The notes: a model not told the origin generated them from the sequence alone. A stretch of DNA of 64,000 nucleotides from Amoebidium appalachense (GCA_963693365.1 CAVNZM010000005.1:1116001-1180000), one strand, 5' to 3'; counted from the stretch's first letter, positions 13,179 to 34,168 are shown. Numbers and translations: made by a program.

Positions 13179-13927
13179 ATGCATGTGTGTAGTTAAATAT
13201 GAGCAAAGCCTGCTGTTAGGGGGCTTCCAACTAGTCTGAATGTCGACCCATCCACCTTGTCACACCCCGCGCACAAAACACAGCTCGGACACTCTTTGAA
13301 ATGCAATTGATTGGAGGGGTAGGGCCACAGCACGAAATCTAAATTGCCAAGCACCTTTATTTTAGCTTCTTTTGGCCTCTTTTCCTCTTTTCATTCAGTC
13401 TTCACTCGTTTTCATACTTGCTAATTGCTTGAAACTGATTACTTTCCGTTAATTCATCAACGAGAATGAACGAGTGTGGGAGGTCAAGACTGAAGACCTA
13501 GCAAGAAGCAATAGATTTGTGGGCTTTGGGTGTGTGGATGTGGGTGGGAGAGTAATGGTTGTGGTGGTCACAGCTGAACTATTACATTGCGCTCGTTCAT
13601 TACTCCCAGTTTAGAATGTGCAGTGCTGCATAGAGTCTAGAGGAAGAGGTACCGGGAAGTGTGCGCGTGTGTGTGGGGGGGGGGGGGTTGAGGGGGGAGG
13701 GGGAGGGTTGGCTACCCTCAAACAGGAAGCCATTGCCAAAATAGCCTGAATTGCACGTGCACACGTACGATGATTGGGTGTTGATGCACGTGGCACGGGG
13801 GCTGCATTGGTGCGTGCCGGTCTCACACTCATCGACTGTGTATGTGTGTGTGGGGGGGGGGGGGGGGGGGGGGGGGGGAGGGGGGAGGGGGGGAGGGGGG
13901 GGGGAGTTGAGCGGAGGCGCATGAGTA

Positions 13928-13980
<53 letters not shown>

Positions 13981-14461
13981 TGTGGCTGAGGTGAGGAGAG
14001 TTGGGGGGAGGAGCTTGGGAAAGGTGTGTGTGTGCGTGTTTCTGTCCGTGTGTGTGTGTGTGTGTGTTTGTGTGTTTGCTTGTGTGTGTGTGTGTGTTGT
14101 GTGTGCGTGTGTGCGTGTGTGTGGAGGGGTATATTCGCGTGTGCGCATGCATGCCTATTTATGTGTGTAAGTGTTCATGTGTGTTTGTGTGTGGATCTTC
14201 GTTTGCTCGCAAGTATTTTTAGGTGTCGGTGACGTCGAGGAAGAGTGGGTGAGGTGGGGAGGTGGTGTTTTACTCCTCTCAAACTCTCGGCCAGGTCGAG
14301 GTAACAGTTTTGGGAGATCGCTTCTCCAATGATTCTGCTTTCCATGCATTCCACCGCGTCCCAAGGGCAGTGATTATGTGCACCAGTGCCGTGTGTCTCG
14401 AGCACGAGGGCCGCGTGTGTCACGTGCACGGTGCACGTGGGCGTCCTTAGTGTACCGCTAT
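11063..14461 (-). CDS. Secreted EGF-repeat / von Willebrand factor C protein (5' end unresolved)
   Basis: Extracellular modular protein, probably matrix or adhesion. Firm exons (minus): 13835-13716, EGF module starting [10 protein letters not shown]; 13076-12951, EGF-like module starting ACTSGTHQC; 12141-12022, EGF-Ca module starting [12 protein letters not shown]; 11223-11063, VWC-like module with [15 protein letters not shown] then CKACRC and CIRAPCP, ending at TAA 11063-11065. Each EGF exon codes one module with six cysteines and both borders in phase 1. Two extra exons fit the same phase but lack a recognised domain: 14461-14234 (weak GTCACC donor) and 11786-11682 (cysteine-rich). The start codon and signal peptide must lie upstream, in or beyond 14470-15000, and were not found. 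EGF and VWC modules are established extracellular folds; the ligand is unknown. Confidence 0.7.
11232..11460 (+). repeat. Compound (GT)n/(GC)n/(GTGC)n microsatellite
   Basis: About 230 bases of GT, GC and GCGT units directly upstream (gene sense) of the VWC exon at 11223. Threonine/histidine and valine/cysteine frames here are artefacts. Confidence 0.9.
12741..12805 (+). repeat. (GT)n then (GGT)n
   Basis: About 23 GT units followed by about six GGT units, in the EGF gene intron 12950-12142. Confidence 0.9.
13108..13178 (+). repeat. (GT)n microsatellite
   Basis: About 35 uninterrupted GT units in the EGF gene intron just upstream of exon 13076-12951. Confidence 0.95.
13930..14123 (+). repeat. 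Interrupted (GT)n tracts
   Basis: GT arrays at 13931-13984 and 14024-14123 separated by a G-rich spacer, upstream of the first EGF exon. Confidence 0.85.
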
Positions 14462-14469
14462 CTATGGAT

Positions 14470-15889
14470 TAAATGAAAAAAAAGAAACATAACAGACCGT
14501 ACCTTACATACACAGGCACTCCCGGGACATGTACATGTTCGCGATGGAAATCGTTTGTTGCCGGGCAGTCATGCGTTGCTAGCTTGGCTTGAAAGAACTT
14601 GCGAAGATGAGCAAATACTATACGTATGCCATTGTAATATAGTGTGTGTGCATGTGTGTGTGTGCAGGTGTACAGCAGGTGTGTGCGTGTGTGCCACGGT
14701 GTGTTGTGTTCGCGCAGGGCTGGTGAGTCTGCACTGGTGGTGACTAGTACTGGTGAGTGTGACGCAGATGCGCTGCATGCTGATTGGCTTCTAATCACGG
14801 TACTTCAACTGCCATGGGTTTTTTGTTGTTGTACGTTACGTAATGATATGAGTTTACCCAGTCCCCGGCCACTCATTTTCAAAACTCAAGTGTGTTCAAA
14901 AACCATTGCCATTGCGTGACTTATTATAATCAACTACATATGTGAAAAGAAACTATAGAGTTTAGAAAGGAGGTAGGGCTTGTGTAAAGAGGCTGGGAAC
15001 GTTAACACTGGTGCCTGCCTGCATCTTTACCGGTGCTGCGACGAGGGCGTTGGAGCGAAAAACAAGCAGAGTTGGGCAAGGTATGAACGCGTGGGTGTGT
15101 GCACGTGTGTGTGTGCTTGTGCGTGTGTATGCGGGTGTGCATGTGTGATGGTTACCATGGCGGTGAAATTTGAAGGAGAATGGGAGCGAGAGGGGAACAG
15201 GGGGGCGGCGGGGGAGGGGGAGGGGAGGGGGGAGGGGGGTGGAGTGATGGTGGTCGGAGGGAGTTGGCGTGCCTTTGGTGTGCTTGTGTGCGTGTGTCGA
15301 GGAGGGGGGAGGGGGGGAGGGTTGGTGGGGAAGTTGTGTATGTAGGGGTGGGTGATGACGAGAAAGCGGCCGCAACCTTTAGGAAGGGGGCTACGACCAA
15401 AAAGTGGACCTGATGGGGTTGGCCTATAGAGAACGGGAGGAACGATGCGGTAGAGGGTGAGCTGTGTGTGTGTGTGTGTTGGGGGGGGGGGAGGGGGGGG
15501 GGGGGGGGGGGGCTGGGGTAGAAGGGGGGAGGGGAGGAGAGGGAGTTGGGGTGTGGGAGGGGAAGGAGGTGCAAAGAGCGGGGGGTAGGCAGGAAGAAAA
15601 TGGCACGGACTAGGGGGGGGGGGGGGGGGGAGGGGAGGGGGAGGGGTGAGGGGGGAGGGGGGGAGGGGAGGTATTTCATATTTTGTGGTTGGCGAAGTGC
15701 CTGTATGGTGTAAACAAGATGCACCTGCAAGGTATTTGCATGGTGCGTCCTCACACACCTGACCCCCCTCCCCCCCTTCCCCCCCCCCACGGCGCCCCCA
15801 ACCCGTTTTCCCATCCCCCCGCCCTCCCCCCCGTCCCGCCCTGGGGCACCCCCGGCGCGCTCCCACAACAGACTTTGTTCTATTCAGCC
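14470..15889. other. Head-to-head spacer between EGF/VWC and TatD genes
   Basis: Should hold the start exons of the minus-strand EGF gene and the plus-strand TatD promoter. A possible minus exon lies about 14508-14620 (contains HDCPATNDFHREHV) but its phase does not join the next exon. From 15180 the plus strand is G-rich with several long G-runs, the opposite of the TatD introns downstream. Confidence 0.4.
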
Positions 15890-24058
<8,169 letters not shown>

Positions 24059-24073
<15 letters not shown>

Positions 24074-24640
24074 GTGAATATCCCACACACATGTATGGAA
24101 TATGATTGCATACTACATGCATGTCTGGATTATGAGTGAATACAACACGCATGTCTGGAATATGAGTGAATACTACACGCATGTATGAAATATGAGTGAA
24201 TACAACACGCATGTATGGAATATGAGTGAATACAACACCCATGTATGGAATATGAGTGAATACAACACGCACGTATGGAATATGAGTGAATACAACACCC
24301 ACGTATGGGATATGAGTGAATACTACACGCATGTATGGAATATGAGTGAATACTATCTCTCTTGTATGGAATATGAGTAAATACTAGACGCATGTATGGA
24401 ATATGAGTGAATACTCCACACATGTATGGAATATGAGTGAACACGACACGCATGTATGAATGCATGAATGCAATATGAGTGAATAATATAAACATGTATG
24501 AAATATGAGTGAATACAACACGCATGTATGAAATATGAGTGAATAGTATAAACATGTATGGAATATGAGTGAATACAACACGCATGTGTGGAATATGAGT
24601 GAATAATATAAACATGCATGGAATATGAGTGAACACTCCG
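24059..24640 (+). repeat. 30-bp minisatellite overlapping the TatD stop codon
   Basis: About 19 units of a 30-base repeat built on ATGTATGGAATATGAGTGAA. The first unit supplies the last TatD codons (M-Y-G-I-TGA). Later units drift to an AATATAAAC ending and one carries a small insertion (24452-24475), so decay increases away from the gene. Confidence 0.96.
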
Positions 24641-25780
24641 CACACACCTTAATACCACACACATGTATTGAAAAGGTGCGAATAATACAGGCATGTATAC
24701 GGTAGTATGTACGAATGGATGCCGGAGTATGAATAAATACACCTACATGTATGTAAGATGGGACGCATGTATAGGTTATGTTTCATATATACTGTGTGAT
24801 CGGTATAATGTACACAAGAATGCAGTATCAGAGAGTAATTTGCATCTCTATTTCTATTCATGAAATACGACTGAATACCTAGCATACCACACGTGTAAAA
24901 ATCAAGATACCACGGGCTCGTCAGGAATTATTATATGAGCCAATAAAAAAGACTCTTTACTTCGACTAAATTCTGCCGGTTTGTTTGTTGAGCTACAGGG
25001 TTGTTGGAGTGGTGGTGGGGAAGGGGGGGGGGGGGGGGGGATATGGGGAATCAAACCAAGAGACAGAAGGGTAATGGGGTGTGCATGTGCTGTGGGGATT
25101 TGTTGGTTGCCCTGGAGGATGCCATCGTATGTGGGTGTGGGTGGGTGAGTGTGTGTGAGTGTGTGTGGAGGGCCGGAGTCCGTTGGCTTGTACACGAGTG
25201 TGTTTGCCCGAGGTGTGTGTGCGGTGGTGGCGGCGGCCAGTGCAGGGCGGAAGGGGGGGAGGGGAGGGGGGAGGGGGGAGGGAAAGGGGGGGGGGGGGAA
25301 GGGGGGCACGTTCAAGCACCTCAGCGCTTTTTTTGGTGTGTCTCTCTTCCAAGTTTTGGTGGCGGCGGTGGTGATGGTGGTGGTGGTGGTGGTGGTGGTG
25401 GGGGGGGGCGGGCCAGGGGGGGGTGGGGGGGCTCTTTACAAACATAAATTAGGTCGCAGGGTTGCCTTTATTTTCCCAACTTGACTGGGTTTTTCGCGCT
25501 GGTGCAAATTCACGAACAAGAAATGTATCATTGGTCCCAGTGCTACACCCACAGGGTGTATGGCCGAAACACAGATCGCACGTCACACCTCCCAAATAGA
25601 CCCCTCACCCATCAATTTGCGATGAAAATAACCTAGAAAAAAATGATCTGTGTCCAGCCCAACACCCCACGAGATTCGCTCTATACCATTGTCCACATCA
25701 TGTCATCTTACCCTTTTCTACCACGTGCCTACCGACCAATGACATATCACCAATAAAACTAGCCCGGGCATGCTATTGGC
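24641..25780. other. Tail-to-tail spacer between TatD and LEA-like genes
   Basis: Decayed minisatellite-like sequence to about 24890, then G-rich tracts, a (GGT)n stretch near 25366-25400 and unique sequence forming the LEA-like 3' region. No supportable gene. Confidence 0.6.
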
Positions 25781-26027
25781 TCACTCCTCTCTGGCCTGGG
25801 CAGCCTTGGCGGCATAGCTTGCCTGCTCTGCGGCCTTGCCTGCAGCCTGCTGGGCCTCACGGGCAGACGCCTCGGCTGCTTGGGCAGGCTGGCTGACAGG
25901 TCCTCCCTCCTGCAAAATATGGGCAAAGAAAAAGGTCAGGGTTCTGAACTTTTAATAGGGGGGTTACAGCATGCACAAAGGTATATAAGGGCAGTGGCGA
26001 TAAGGCGTCAGGGGTTGCATTCCTGTT

Positions 26028-26066
<39 letters not shown>

Positions 26067-26201
26067 GCGAAATCTATTAGTAACCCCAATATGGACTCAG
26101 GAGAGATAAAATGAAGTACCCAGGTGGTGGTGGTGGTGTGCGCGTGTGGTGTTAGTGTGGTGGTGGTGGGAAAGGGGAAACGCTGGGGGGTTTTTTTTTA
26201 A

Positions 26202-26237
<36 letters not shown>

Positions 26238-27535
26238 GGGAGAAGGGGGGGAAGGAGGGCTTGTTCTCACCTGCGTGGTTGTGGAGCCGAACATGGTCTG
26301 GATGGACTCCTTAGTGCCCGTCAGCACGTCACCAGCACTGGGCACACTGCTGCTGCCCTCACTGGTGCCCGGCACACGGCTAGCAACACTCTCACCAAGC
26401 TGCCGAGGAGGGGGTTAGCTTATATTGCTAGCCTCACTACCAATATTAGAGCAGCACCCGGAAAGGGGGGGGGGGGGGACACCTATATTTAGGGATGCCG
26501 GGCTGTGAATACTATATAAAAAAAAAGAAAGAAAAGAAAATAAAATAAACAACGTTATACTCAAGTCAAAAATATGTTGTGCTGCATAGGACGAGTGAGC
26601 CCTTTTTTTTTTTTTGTATATGCAATGCGCGTAGAAGGGAGGGGAGGGTGGGGGTGGGGATGGGGGGGGGGGGGGGGGGGGGGGGGTTAGAATAGTCACC
26701 TGCTGGGCGGTGTCCCCGACGGTGTGAGCCACATCCTTGGCCTTGATGCCGGCACTGTGAGCAGCCTGGCCCACAGTCTCAGCAGCCATGTGGCCTGTGG
26801 CCTGCACACTCTCACCGACACTCTGACCAGTGCTGGCGGCCGTGTGCCCAAGACGGGCCATGCGCTCCTCCAGGCTGGGCTGCTCGCCCTGATGCAAAAT
26901 ATGGTTAGTATGATAGAAAACTTAAAAAAGGGAAGGGGGGCCGGCGGGGGGGAGGGGTGGGGTGGGAGGGATGGACATTTGGGTCTTATTATTTAAGTGG
27001 CTGAAGAGTATATGACTGAGAGGTGATGAGTTTGGTAAGGAAAAGGGTCAAGCCACTTTATAAAATGATAGTTGATTGCATGGGAGAGAGAAATGTTCGC
27101 ATATCCAGGCATATCTAGCCCTTACTAAACGTGTTAATATCACCACAATAGGCGAGAATGATACTGCCATTAGGAGAGAAGAGTATATCCATATGCAGCC
27201 CTTGCATTGTTGACATCAGCACAAGAGAGAATGGTAATTGAATATCCAGCGCGTATCTAGCCGTTTCACCCACCTGGCCAGCCAGACTCCCAGCCACGTC
27301 CTTGACCATATTGACCCCCCCCACGGCCAGACCCACTGCCGTGCCGACTGCGGCCTGTGCCGTGTCCAGGGCCAGCCCTGCAGCCGTCTGTGTGGCCCCC
27401 ACGGCTGTGCCTACGGCCACCTGCAGCGCCCACTGTGTTTGCTCAGTCTGGCCTTGGCTGCGTACATATGTGCGGAACACATCATATGGTTGCATGTGCG
27501 CTTGAAATGTTTGCACAAAGTTTGACTACACACCC

Positions 27536-27566
<31 letters not shown>

Positions 27567-28459
27567 AAAAAAAAAAGTCTATGGTACCTCCCCCCCCCCT
27601 CCTCCTCCCCCTCCCCCTCTTCCCTTTCTCCAATAGCCACCCCCCTCTCTCCCCACCTTCCCCACCAGAAAAAAGATTTTAAAAAGAGGCAAGAAACATG
27701 AGAGTAAAAGAAAAGGGTACGTTCGAGAGATGGTGGCTATCATAAAGGTGGTGGTGGTAGTGAAGATGCATACGAGATGTGTGTGTATATAGTGCATGTG
27801 TGTAGGTGTGCGTGTGCGCCATTGGTGCTTGAGTGGGGTTATTTAAGTTTTATTTTTTTTTAAAATAAAAAACAGGTAAAGCACTTTTTTAACACACACA
27901 CAGGCAAGCACCACGACACAGGGACCGTCTACTCTACCTGGGTGCCCCCAAGGGCCGCACCAGCCACGGCCTGGGCTGCCCCCACAGCTGCCCCCCCGGC
28001 ATACCCTGCAGTTTCACTCACTCGGCCAACAACAGACTCGACAACACCACGGCCAGCCTCATAACCCTCGTGCGTGCCCTGCAACAAAAAAAAAAAAAAA
28101 AAAAAAAAGGGTTCGATCAGAAGATACATTGAGCATTCTATGTTGGAGTTGAAAGTTGTGAATTCTTTTCTTTACATTTCTCATATTATCTGAATCCCAA
28201 GAAAGAGTGTATTTAACGAAAAGAAAAAAAAAGGGGGGGGGGGGGGGAAAGAAGTTAAGGATGGGGAGGGGGGACGGAAGGGGAGGGGAGGGAGGGAAAC
28301 CACCAGAAAAAAAAAAGAAAAAAAAACTGAATACAGAATCTGACTCAGAAGCAAACTGTTGTATACCAGAGTATTGCGCATTCCCAAAGTTTTCTTGTTG
28401 GACACGAGAACCAAGGGTGGGGTTTAAGGGTTTAAGTTTTTTATTTTTTTTTTATTTAT

Positions 28460-28490
<31 letters not shown>

Positions 28491-29001
28491 GGGGGAGGGG
28501 GGTATGCATACGTGGGCCAGGTGCTCTGAGCCTGTCTGGACAATGCGGCCAGCCTCCTCCTGCAGGCTGGCTGAGGCGCCTCTGGCCAGACCGTACACAC
28601 TGTGGGCTGCCTGAGTGGACCCGGGTAGCACCCTCTCGGTCTTGGCTCGGGCCTGCTGGGATAGCTCCTGTGTGGGTGTGGAAAAAAAGCGTGGGGAAGA
28701 GAGAGGGGGGGGGGGGAAAGAAGGAAAGCACGGTGCCGGGGGGGAGGGGGAGGGGGGGGGGGGGGAGATGATGGGCATGGGTTAGTGGATGTGGGTTGGT
28801 GTGTGTATGTGTAAAAATGGCTAAAGAAGGAGAAGAGAAGAGCATCAGTTTTCAGACCCACTTATCCATCCATCATGGCCATATTGGTGTGCACAACATA
28901 AATGAGTATATTTTGCATGTTGTATCGTTTCCTCTTTTTTTTTTTTTTTTTTTTCCATAGCCTCGGGCCGGTGAGAGCGGAGGGGGGAGGGAGGGGGGGG
29001 G

Positions 29002-29035
<34 letters not shown>

Positions 29036-29105
29036 CTTTACGGTTTTCATTGCATACATGATGTGGTAGGCGGGTGCAAAATGGTGGGGGAAGAGGGGTG
29101 GTTTT

Positions 29106-29136
<31 letters not shown>

Positions 29137-29503
29137 GGGGGAGAGGGGGGGCTATTGCTATACCTCAGTTTTGCGTGCAGCCTCCTCTGTGGTCTGGGCT
29201 GCAGTCTGTAGGGTCGTGTGGGCCCCCTCGGCTGCACTCTGCGCCATCTTGCCGGCACCCTCAGCTGCTGACTGCAGTGTGCTGCCCGTGCCCGTCGCAA
29301 CCTAAAAAAAGGGATTAGTCGTCAGAGGATAAAAATAGAAGCAGGTCTGTAAGTGGCAACATAAAAATAGTGGATTTTTGGTCACAACCTACTCTTTTTC
29401 AAAGTGGAAATGATACGAAAAGCATGTAGGGTGGTTGCAATGCCCATTTATGAGTGACATTGTGCAGGCCACAAAATTCTCGTGATTCTTATTGCTACTA
29501 CTA

Positions 29504-29534
<31 letters not shown>

Positions 29535-30855
29535 GGGGGGGGGGGAGGGGGGGGGGGGGGGAGGGGGGGTGCAATGACCTGTGCGCCGACCTGGCCGGTA
29601 GTTTCCAGCACCTTCTGTGTGGTCTGGCCCACCGTCTCAGCCGCACTCTGCGCTATGTCTCCTGTGCCCTCGGCCACACCTGCCACCCTGCTGCCTGTGG
29701 CCTGCGCTGCCCCCTTGAGTGTGTCTGCCGCCTGGTGGCCCAGCTGCACTGCTGTCTCCTGCGCCGACCCGACTGCAGCCCGACCCGTCTCGATGGCCTG
29801 GCCCGCCAGGCCCTTTGCAGTGTCAACAGCGGCCCGGCCCGCCTCAGTGCCGGTCTGCACGGCCCGGCCCACAGCCTCCTGACCCGTGGCCAGGGCCTGG
29901 CCCGAAATGTCCTTGGCCGACTCGAGGGTCTGCTGGCCCGTCTGCATAGCCTGGCCCGCAAGGTTGCTGGCCGTGCTGGCAGCCTGCTGGCCCGACTCCA
30001 TGGCCCGACCCGTCAGGTCCTTGGCCGTGTCCACTGCAGCCCGGCCCATCTCCTGGCCCGTCTGCACGGCCTGGCCCGCCATCTGGCCCGCACTGACTGC
30101 CGCCTGCTCACCGGCCTGCACGGCACTGCCCAGGCCAGTGCCCTGTGGGGGTGTTGGAGTGGTCAGCATTAGCTTGTATGCCTTACTTATGGATCATCGT
30201 GTATGTTTTGAAGAATACTGTATATGGAAGGAGAGAGCACTTTGATTTGAATGAAGATACGCTAGGATAATTTGAAGGAAAATGCGAAGAAAAGGGTGCA
30301 TATTCTGTCTTCAAGTATCTACAAATATTTCATGTGCTCAATTTGTGCTCGATTCAATCTGGGGTATTTTCTAAAGGAAAAGGGTGGGATGGGTGAGGGG
30401 GGCTAGGTGGGTTTCTAAGACGCACCTGGGCAGGTGCCTGGCCTCTGCTGCCCAGCACACTCTCAGCCATCGACTTTGTTGTCTGCCCGGCCCCCTGCAT
30501 GGCCTCCTTGCCCGTCTGCATCAGCCCCACACCCAGCTGGCCCGACTCGGAAGGCTGGACCGACCCGGTAGGCTGGAGTGACCCGGACACCCCGATGCCG
30601 ATGTCTGCACCCGGGGCCATGGCGGTGCGCTCGGTAATGGTCTTTGCACTGTCGAGGAGGTTCTTGGCCGCATCCAGCATCTGCTGCGCCTGGGCTGTCT
30701 GGTCTGCAGGCACCTGCACGTGTATGTGCGTGTGCGTGTGCGTGTACGCGTGTGCGCGCGCGTGTGCGTGCGCGCGCGCGTGTGCGTGTGTGCGTGTGCG
30801 TGTATGCCAGTGCGCAAGTGTGTACGTGGGGGTGCGTCAGAGTGTGGGGCATTTG

Positions 30856-30930
<75 letters not shown>

Positions 30931-31796
30931 ATATGGATGTGTGGGTGAAGGCGAAAAATCGAGGTTAATGATCTGCTGCGTTGAGTATAACCGTGTGTAT
31001 GCCTACAGTTTTTTTTTTGTTTTTTTTTTTGTTTGTTTGTTTGTTTGATAATGGGGTGGACTCTGGGTGATGCACAAGGTATGGGGGTGGTCAAGGAAGG
31101 GAAGGAAGGGAAGGAAGGGGGGGGGGGGGGGGGGGGGGGGGGGAGAGGGGGGTAGATGCAAAAACCGATTGGTGTGCTCCCACCATTTTTTATATTTGTT
31201 TGTCGGAGGGGGGGGAGGGGGGGGGGGTCGATTTTGTCCGCGCCGGGGGGGGGGGGGGGGGGGGGAGGAGGGGGGGGGGGGGTTCCGATTCTGTACCAGG
31301 GGGGGGGGGGGGGGGGGTCGATTCTCTGTTGGTACAGAAGAAAAGAAGCTGCTCTAGCAAACACCAATCCTTTTCCCAAAGGGCTCCCACCCATTTCACC
31401 CTTGAAAGGATTGGAGAAATAAGCAATACTTGAAAAAAAAATTCGTCATATAATATTCCGCTTTCTCACGCAATCCAATAGGATCCGAAGGAGGAGCCAA
31501 GGAATGGAGGGGGGTGTTAAAAAAAATTTAAAAACGATACGTGTTACTAACGATAACCCGATAGGACAAGCATTCCAGCCAGGAGAGAGGGACGATGGGA
31601 ATGCAGACTACGATTTTTTTCTCTCTTCTTTTTCTTGTTTTTCTTTTTCTTTTCTTTCTTTTATTTTATTTTATTTATTTATTTATTTATTTTTTGGGGG
31701 GGGGGGGGTAGAGGGGAGGGAGGGGGAGGCACATACTTGGGCAGTGCCGGGCTGGCCGGTGGCATGGATGTTGACATTCACACCTTGCTCAGACAT
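25781..31796 (-). CDS. Group-3-LEA-like alanine/glutamine-rich repeat protein
   Basis: Probable hydrophilic, amphipathic-helix stress protein, by analogy with LEA_4/group 3 LEA proteins that protect membranes and proteins during drying or freezing. Ten exons (minus): 31796-31737, 30713-30426, 30142-29579, 29301-29164, 28667-28512, 28078-27938, 27525-27274, 26888-26700, 26399-26271, 25909-25781; 681 residues ending AREE-TGA. All nine introns are phase 0. The core is built of roughly 11-residue units such as GQAMQTGQQTLESAKDISGQ and GRAAVDTAKGLAGQAIETGR. No transmembrane segment or signal peptide is visible; cysteine appears absent. The acceptor CCACACAG just before the ATG suggests a 5'-UTR intron. 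The start of exon 27525-27274 is the least certain border. Function is inferred from composition and periodicity, not from catalytic motifs. Confidence 0.85.
28455..28497 (+). repeat. T-run followed by G-run
   Basis: T10 then about 25 G in an LEA-like intron; C-run then A-run on the gene strand. Similar composites lie at 29512-29545 and 31670-31710. Confidence 0.9.
29579..30142 (-). repeat. Coding tandem repeat of about 33 bases in LEA-like exon 3
   Basis: The 188-codon exon is made almost entirely of degenerate 11-residue helical units with recurring GQA, TGQ, AAVDTAK and Q-A-x-x-T-G patterns. Confidence 0.85.
30721..30930 (+). repeat. (GT)n/(GC)n and (GCGT)n array
   Basis: Mixed GTGC/GT sequence ending in about 18 GCGT units (30857-30930), directly upstream in gene sense of LEA-like exon 2. 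Confidence 0.92.
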
Positions 31797-33900
31797 GGTG
31801 ATGTGTTCTGTGTGGGGAGATGGGAGAAAATAAGGAGGGGGCGCATTTCAATTAGACGAAAACTAAGTGATAAGTGTCTTATTCCACTGGCCCTTTTAAC
31901 CTGTGGCTCATGTGTGGGCATAAAAATCGCAAAAACCAACTTTTCTGTTGTTTGAAAAACCACACATATCAAGACCGAATGTGCATGCCATAAATGGTAC
32001 CTGAACTTACAACCATTCCACTTGTGCGTACGGTGGTTTACTGATAGGAACAAGTAAGTTTGTCTTACAAAAACTAATGTTGATGCTCAAGAGTCTGAAG
32101 TATGCTTCAGCACAAGACATGTTCCATGTTCCTTGGCAGAAATTACACTTCCATAGATCGAGGGATGGTATTTAATTTCGTTGTACCAAATTCCATACCA
32201 TCATCATCCGGATCCCCCCCCCTCCCCCCCTCAATCCAAAAACAAACAAAGAACGTCATCGTAGGTGTTCTAGGTGTCAAAAAGAAAAAGAGAGAAAAGC
32301 GTGAGGAAACACAACAGAACTGGCCTTTGAACGGAAAACAGCAGCGTAGGAGGTAGAATAAGCGACCCATTAGCGAAAAGAAAAAAAGGAAACCGGCATG
32401 CAACCAAATATATATCTCTCTCTCAGGTCTCTCGGACTCTCTCTCCCTCTCACCTTTTGAAGCGAAGTTACAAGTGGATGTTTCGTTTTCTCGGAGAAGT
32501 AAACCTGCGACCCCAGCAAAATGACTAACTGATGTTTTCTTTCAGAGGTGGTTGTTTTATACCCAAAATGTGACACGATAGCTCTTTGGCTTACTTTCCC
32601 ATGAGGCGGGTTGGTTTTTTGTTGATGTGCACGTGATTAGCGTCATTGGGCAGCCATATATGGGTTTGCCATGTTTGGTAGATGCTTATGTCCAATAACA
32701 CCAACGTTCACGTGTGAGCGCGGTAAACTGACCTGTCAGTGTCAACAATTTGAGAAGTAAGACGTACTCGTCGAGTCTCTGGTACAGTACTTTACTTACA
32801 TAGGTGAGAGTAAAAAAGATAAATGTCATTACAGACAAAGCCTTGTACCAATCTATTGAAGAACTCAAATGAAAAGCAAAGTAACCCGTGCAGAGGTGTA
32901 CACTGGTGTGCCTACGCAATAGGCCTGGTTGAATACATTATAATTGCATAATAAGGCTTCATCTGCACCCCCTCTGCCCATGCTCTCTTGCTCATTTGGT
33001 TGGTTTCTGTTTCTTTCGGTGGTTTGTTTACGAGTTGACGTGCTTGGTGTCACAAATTAGTGTTTCATGTGAATGTGAAAGAGCTTTGGCTTACGGCCAC
33101 CCCATCACCTCGGAGGTAGAAGCCCGCAGTTTGCGTATCGTGTCACCGTTTGCTGACAGGGAGCGAATGCGTGGGATCAAGGAAAATAAATTCGAGTTCC
33201 TATTGACGCATCAACGATTGGCTGGAATCTACCAATAGGAATCTAGATGTAGGTAAACAAAAGATCTTGGGTGCTGAGTCCAACTGAGCCCCTTCAAGGA
33301 AGTCTGACAAAGTCGCAGAACACCGTAAGTAGCTGGATGTAAGAGTGTATTACAGTATCATTTTTTCCCTTTTCTTATCCCATCTTTCCACACATTGGCT
33401 CCTTCCGGTGATAAATCTGTACGCGTACGCAACACGGTGTAGTACGAACCCACCCTGTCAAAAGAAAAAAGGCAGTTGGAATATCGTTTTTTATTTTATA
33501 ATGACTTTATTGTTGTCGGGGTATTATGGTGTGAAAATCGATGACCTTGCGTCACTTCTAGGTGACGTGACATTCCGAAAAACCCAGGCTTGAAAGTGTG
33601 TTAAAAGCAGCCATAAAGCAGTCACGTGTTTCGTTTTAGGCAGGAATCTTGTACCCCGGGCCGCTGGCTTACGTTTAGCCTTTTGCAAACGGTAGTCACG
33701 GGTCGAAGAAAGAAAAAGTGGGATGAATGGTTGCGGAGAAAAAACTCACCACAAACTTATAAGAGTGTGAAGCTCTTATAGTGCGTACTGTAAAGACGAG
33801 CTGGATACCGACTCAGTCTCTGAAACGAGCAAGCACACATGAATAGAGAAGCATGGGAGGCATTGGTGCACGTGTTAGGTACCGTGTACGTCTAGTTGCT
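31797..33900. other. Head-to-head spacer between LEA-like gene and gene at 34103
   Basis: About 2.3 kb of mostly unique sequence containing both promoters. I see the TATA box of the plus-strand gene (33901) and, on the minus strand, TATATATTT near 32406, a weak candidate for the LEA-like promoter. Short open frames (for example 32996-33238 plus) have no recognisable domain. Confidence 0.5.
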
Positions 33901-33908
33901 TATAAATA
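33901..33908 (+). promoter_or_regulatory. TATA box of the gene at 34103
   Basis: TATAAATA about 195 bases before the ATG at 34103, in unique sequence. Confidence 0.5.
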
Positions 33909-34102
33909 GGACAGTAGAGGACAGAGCTTTTTCATTCAAAAGTGTCAAACCCAATGTACGTTGTGATCAGCTGATTCTTTGCCTTTGACAATTTCTTCGT
34001 GTTCGTTCGTGTATTAATCTAAGCTGGTAACACTGTTGTTAACCGATAAACAAACACAGGTATAATTCCTTTGGTCCGTTCTTTTCCACGACATCTCCTA
34101 CT

Positions 34103-34131
34103 ATGGAGCACAGAAACATGGAGGTAAAAAG

Positions 34132-34168
<37 letters not shown>

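Noticed and set aside
32996-33593. Small plus-strand genes in the LEA-like/34103 spacer
   Set aside because: Frames of 80 codons or fewer with no domain, no splice partners and no codon pattern like the neighbours.
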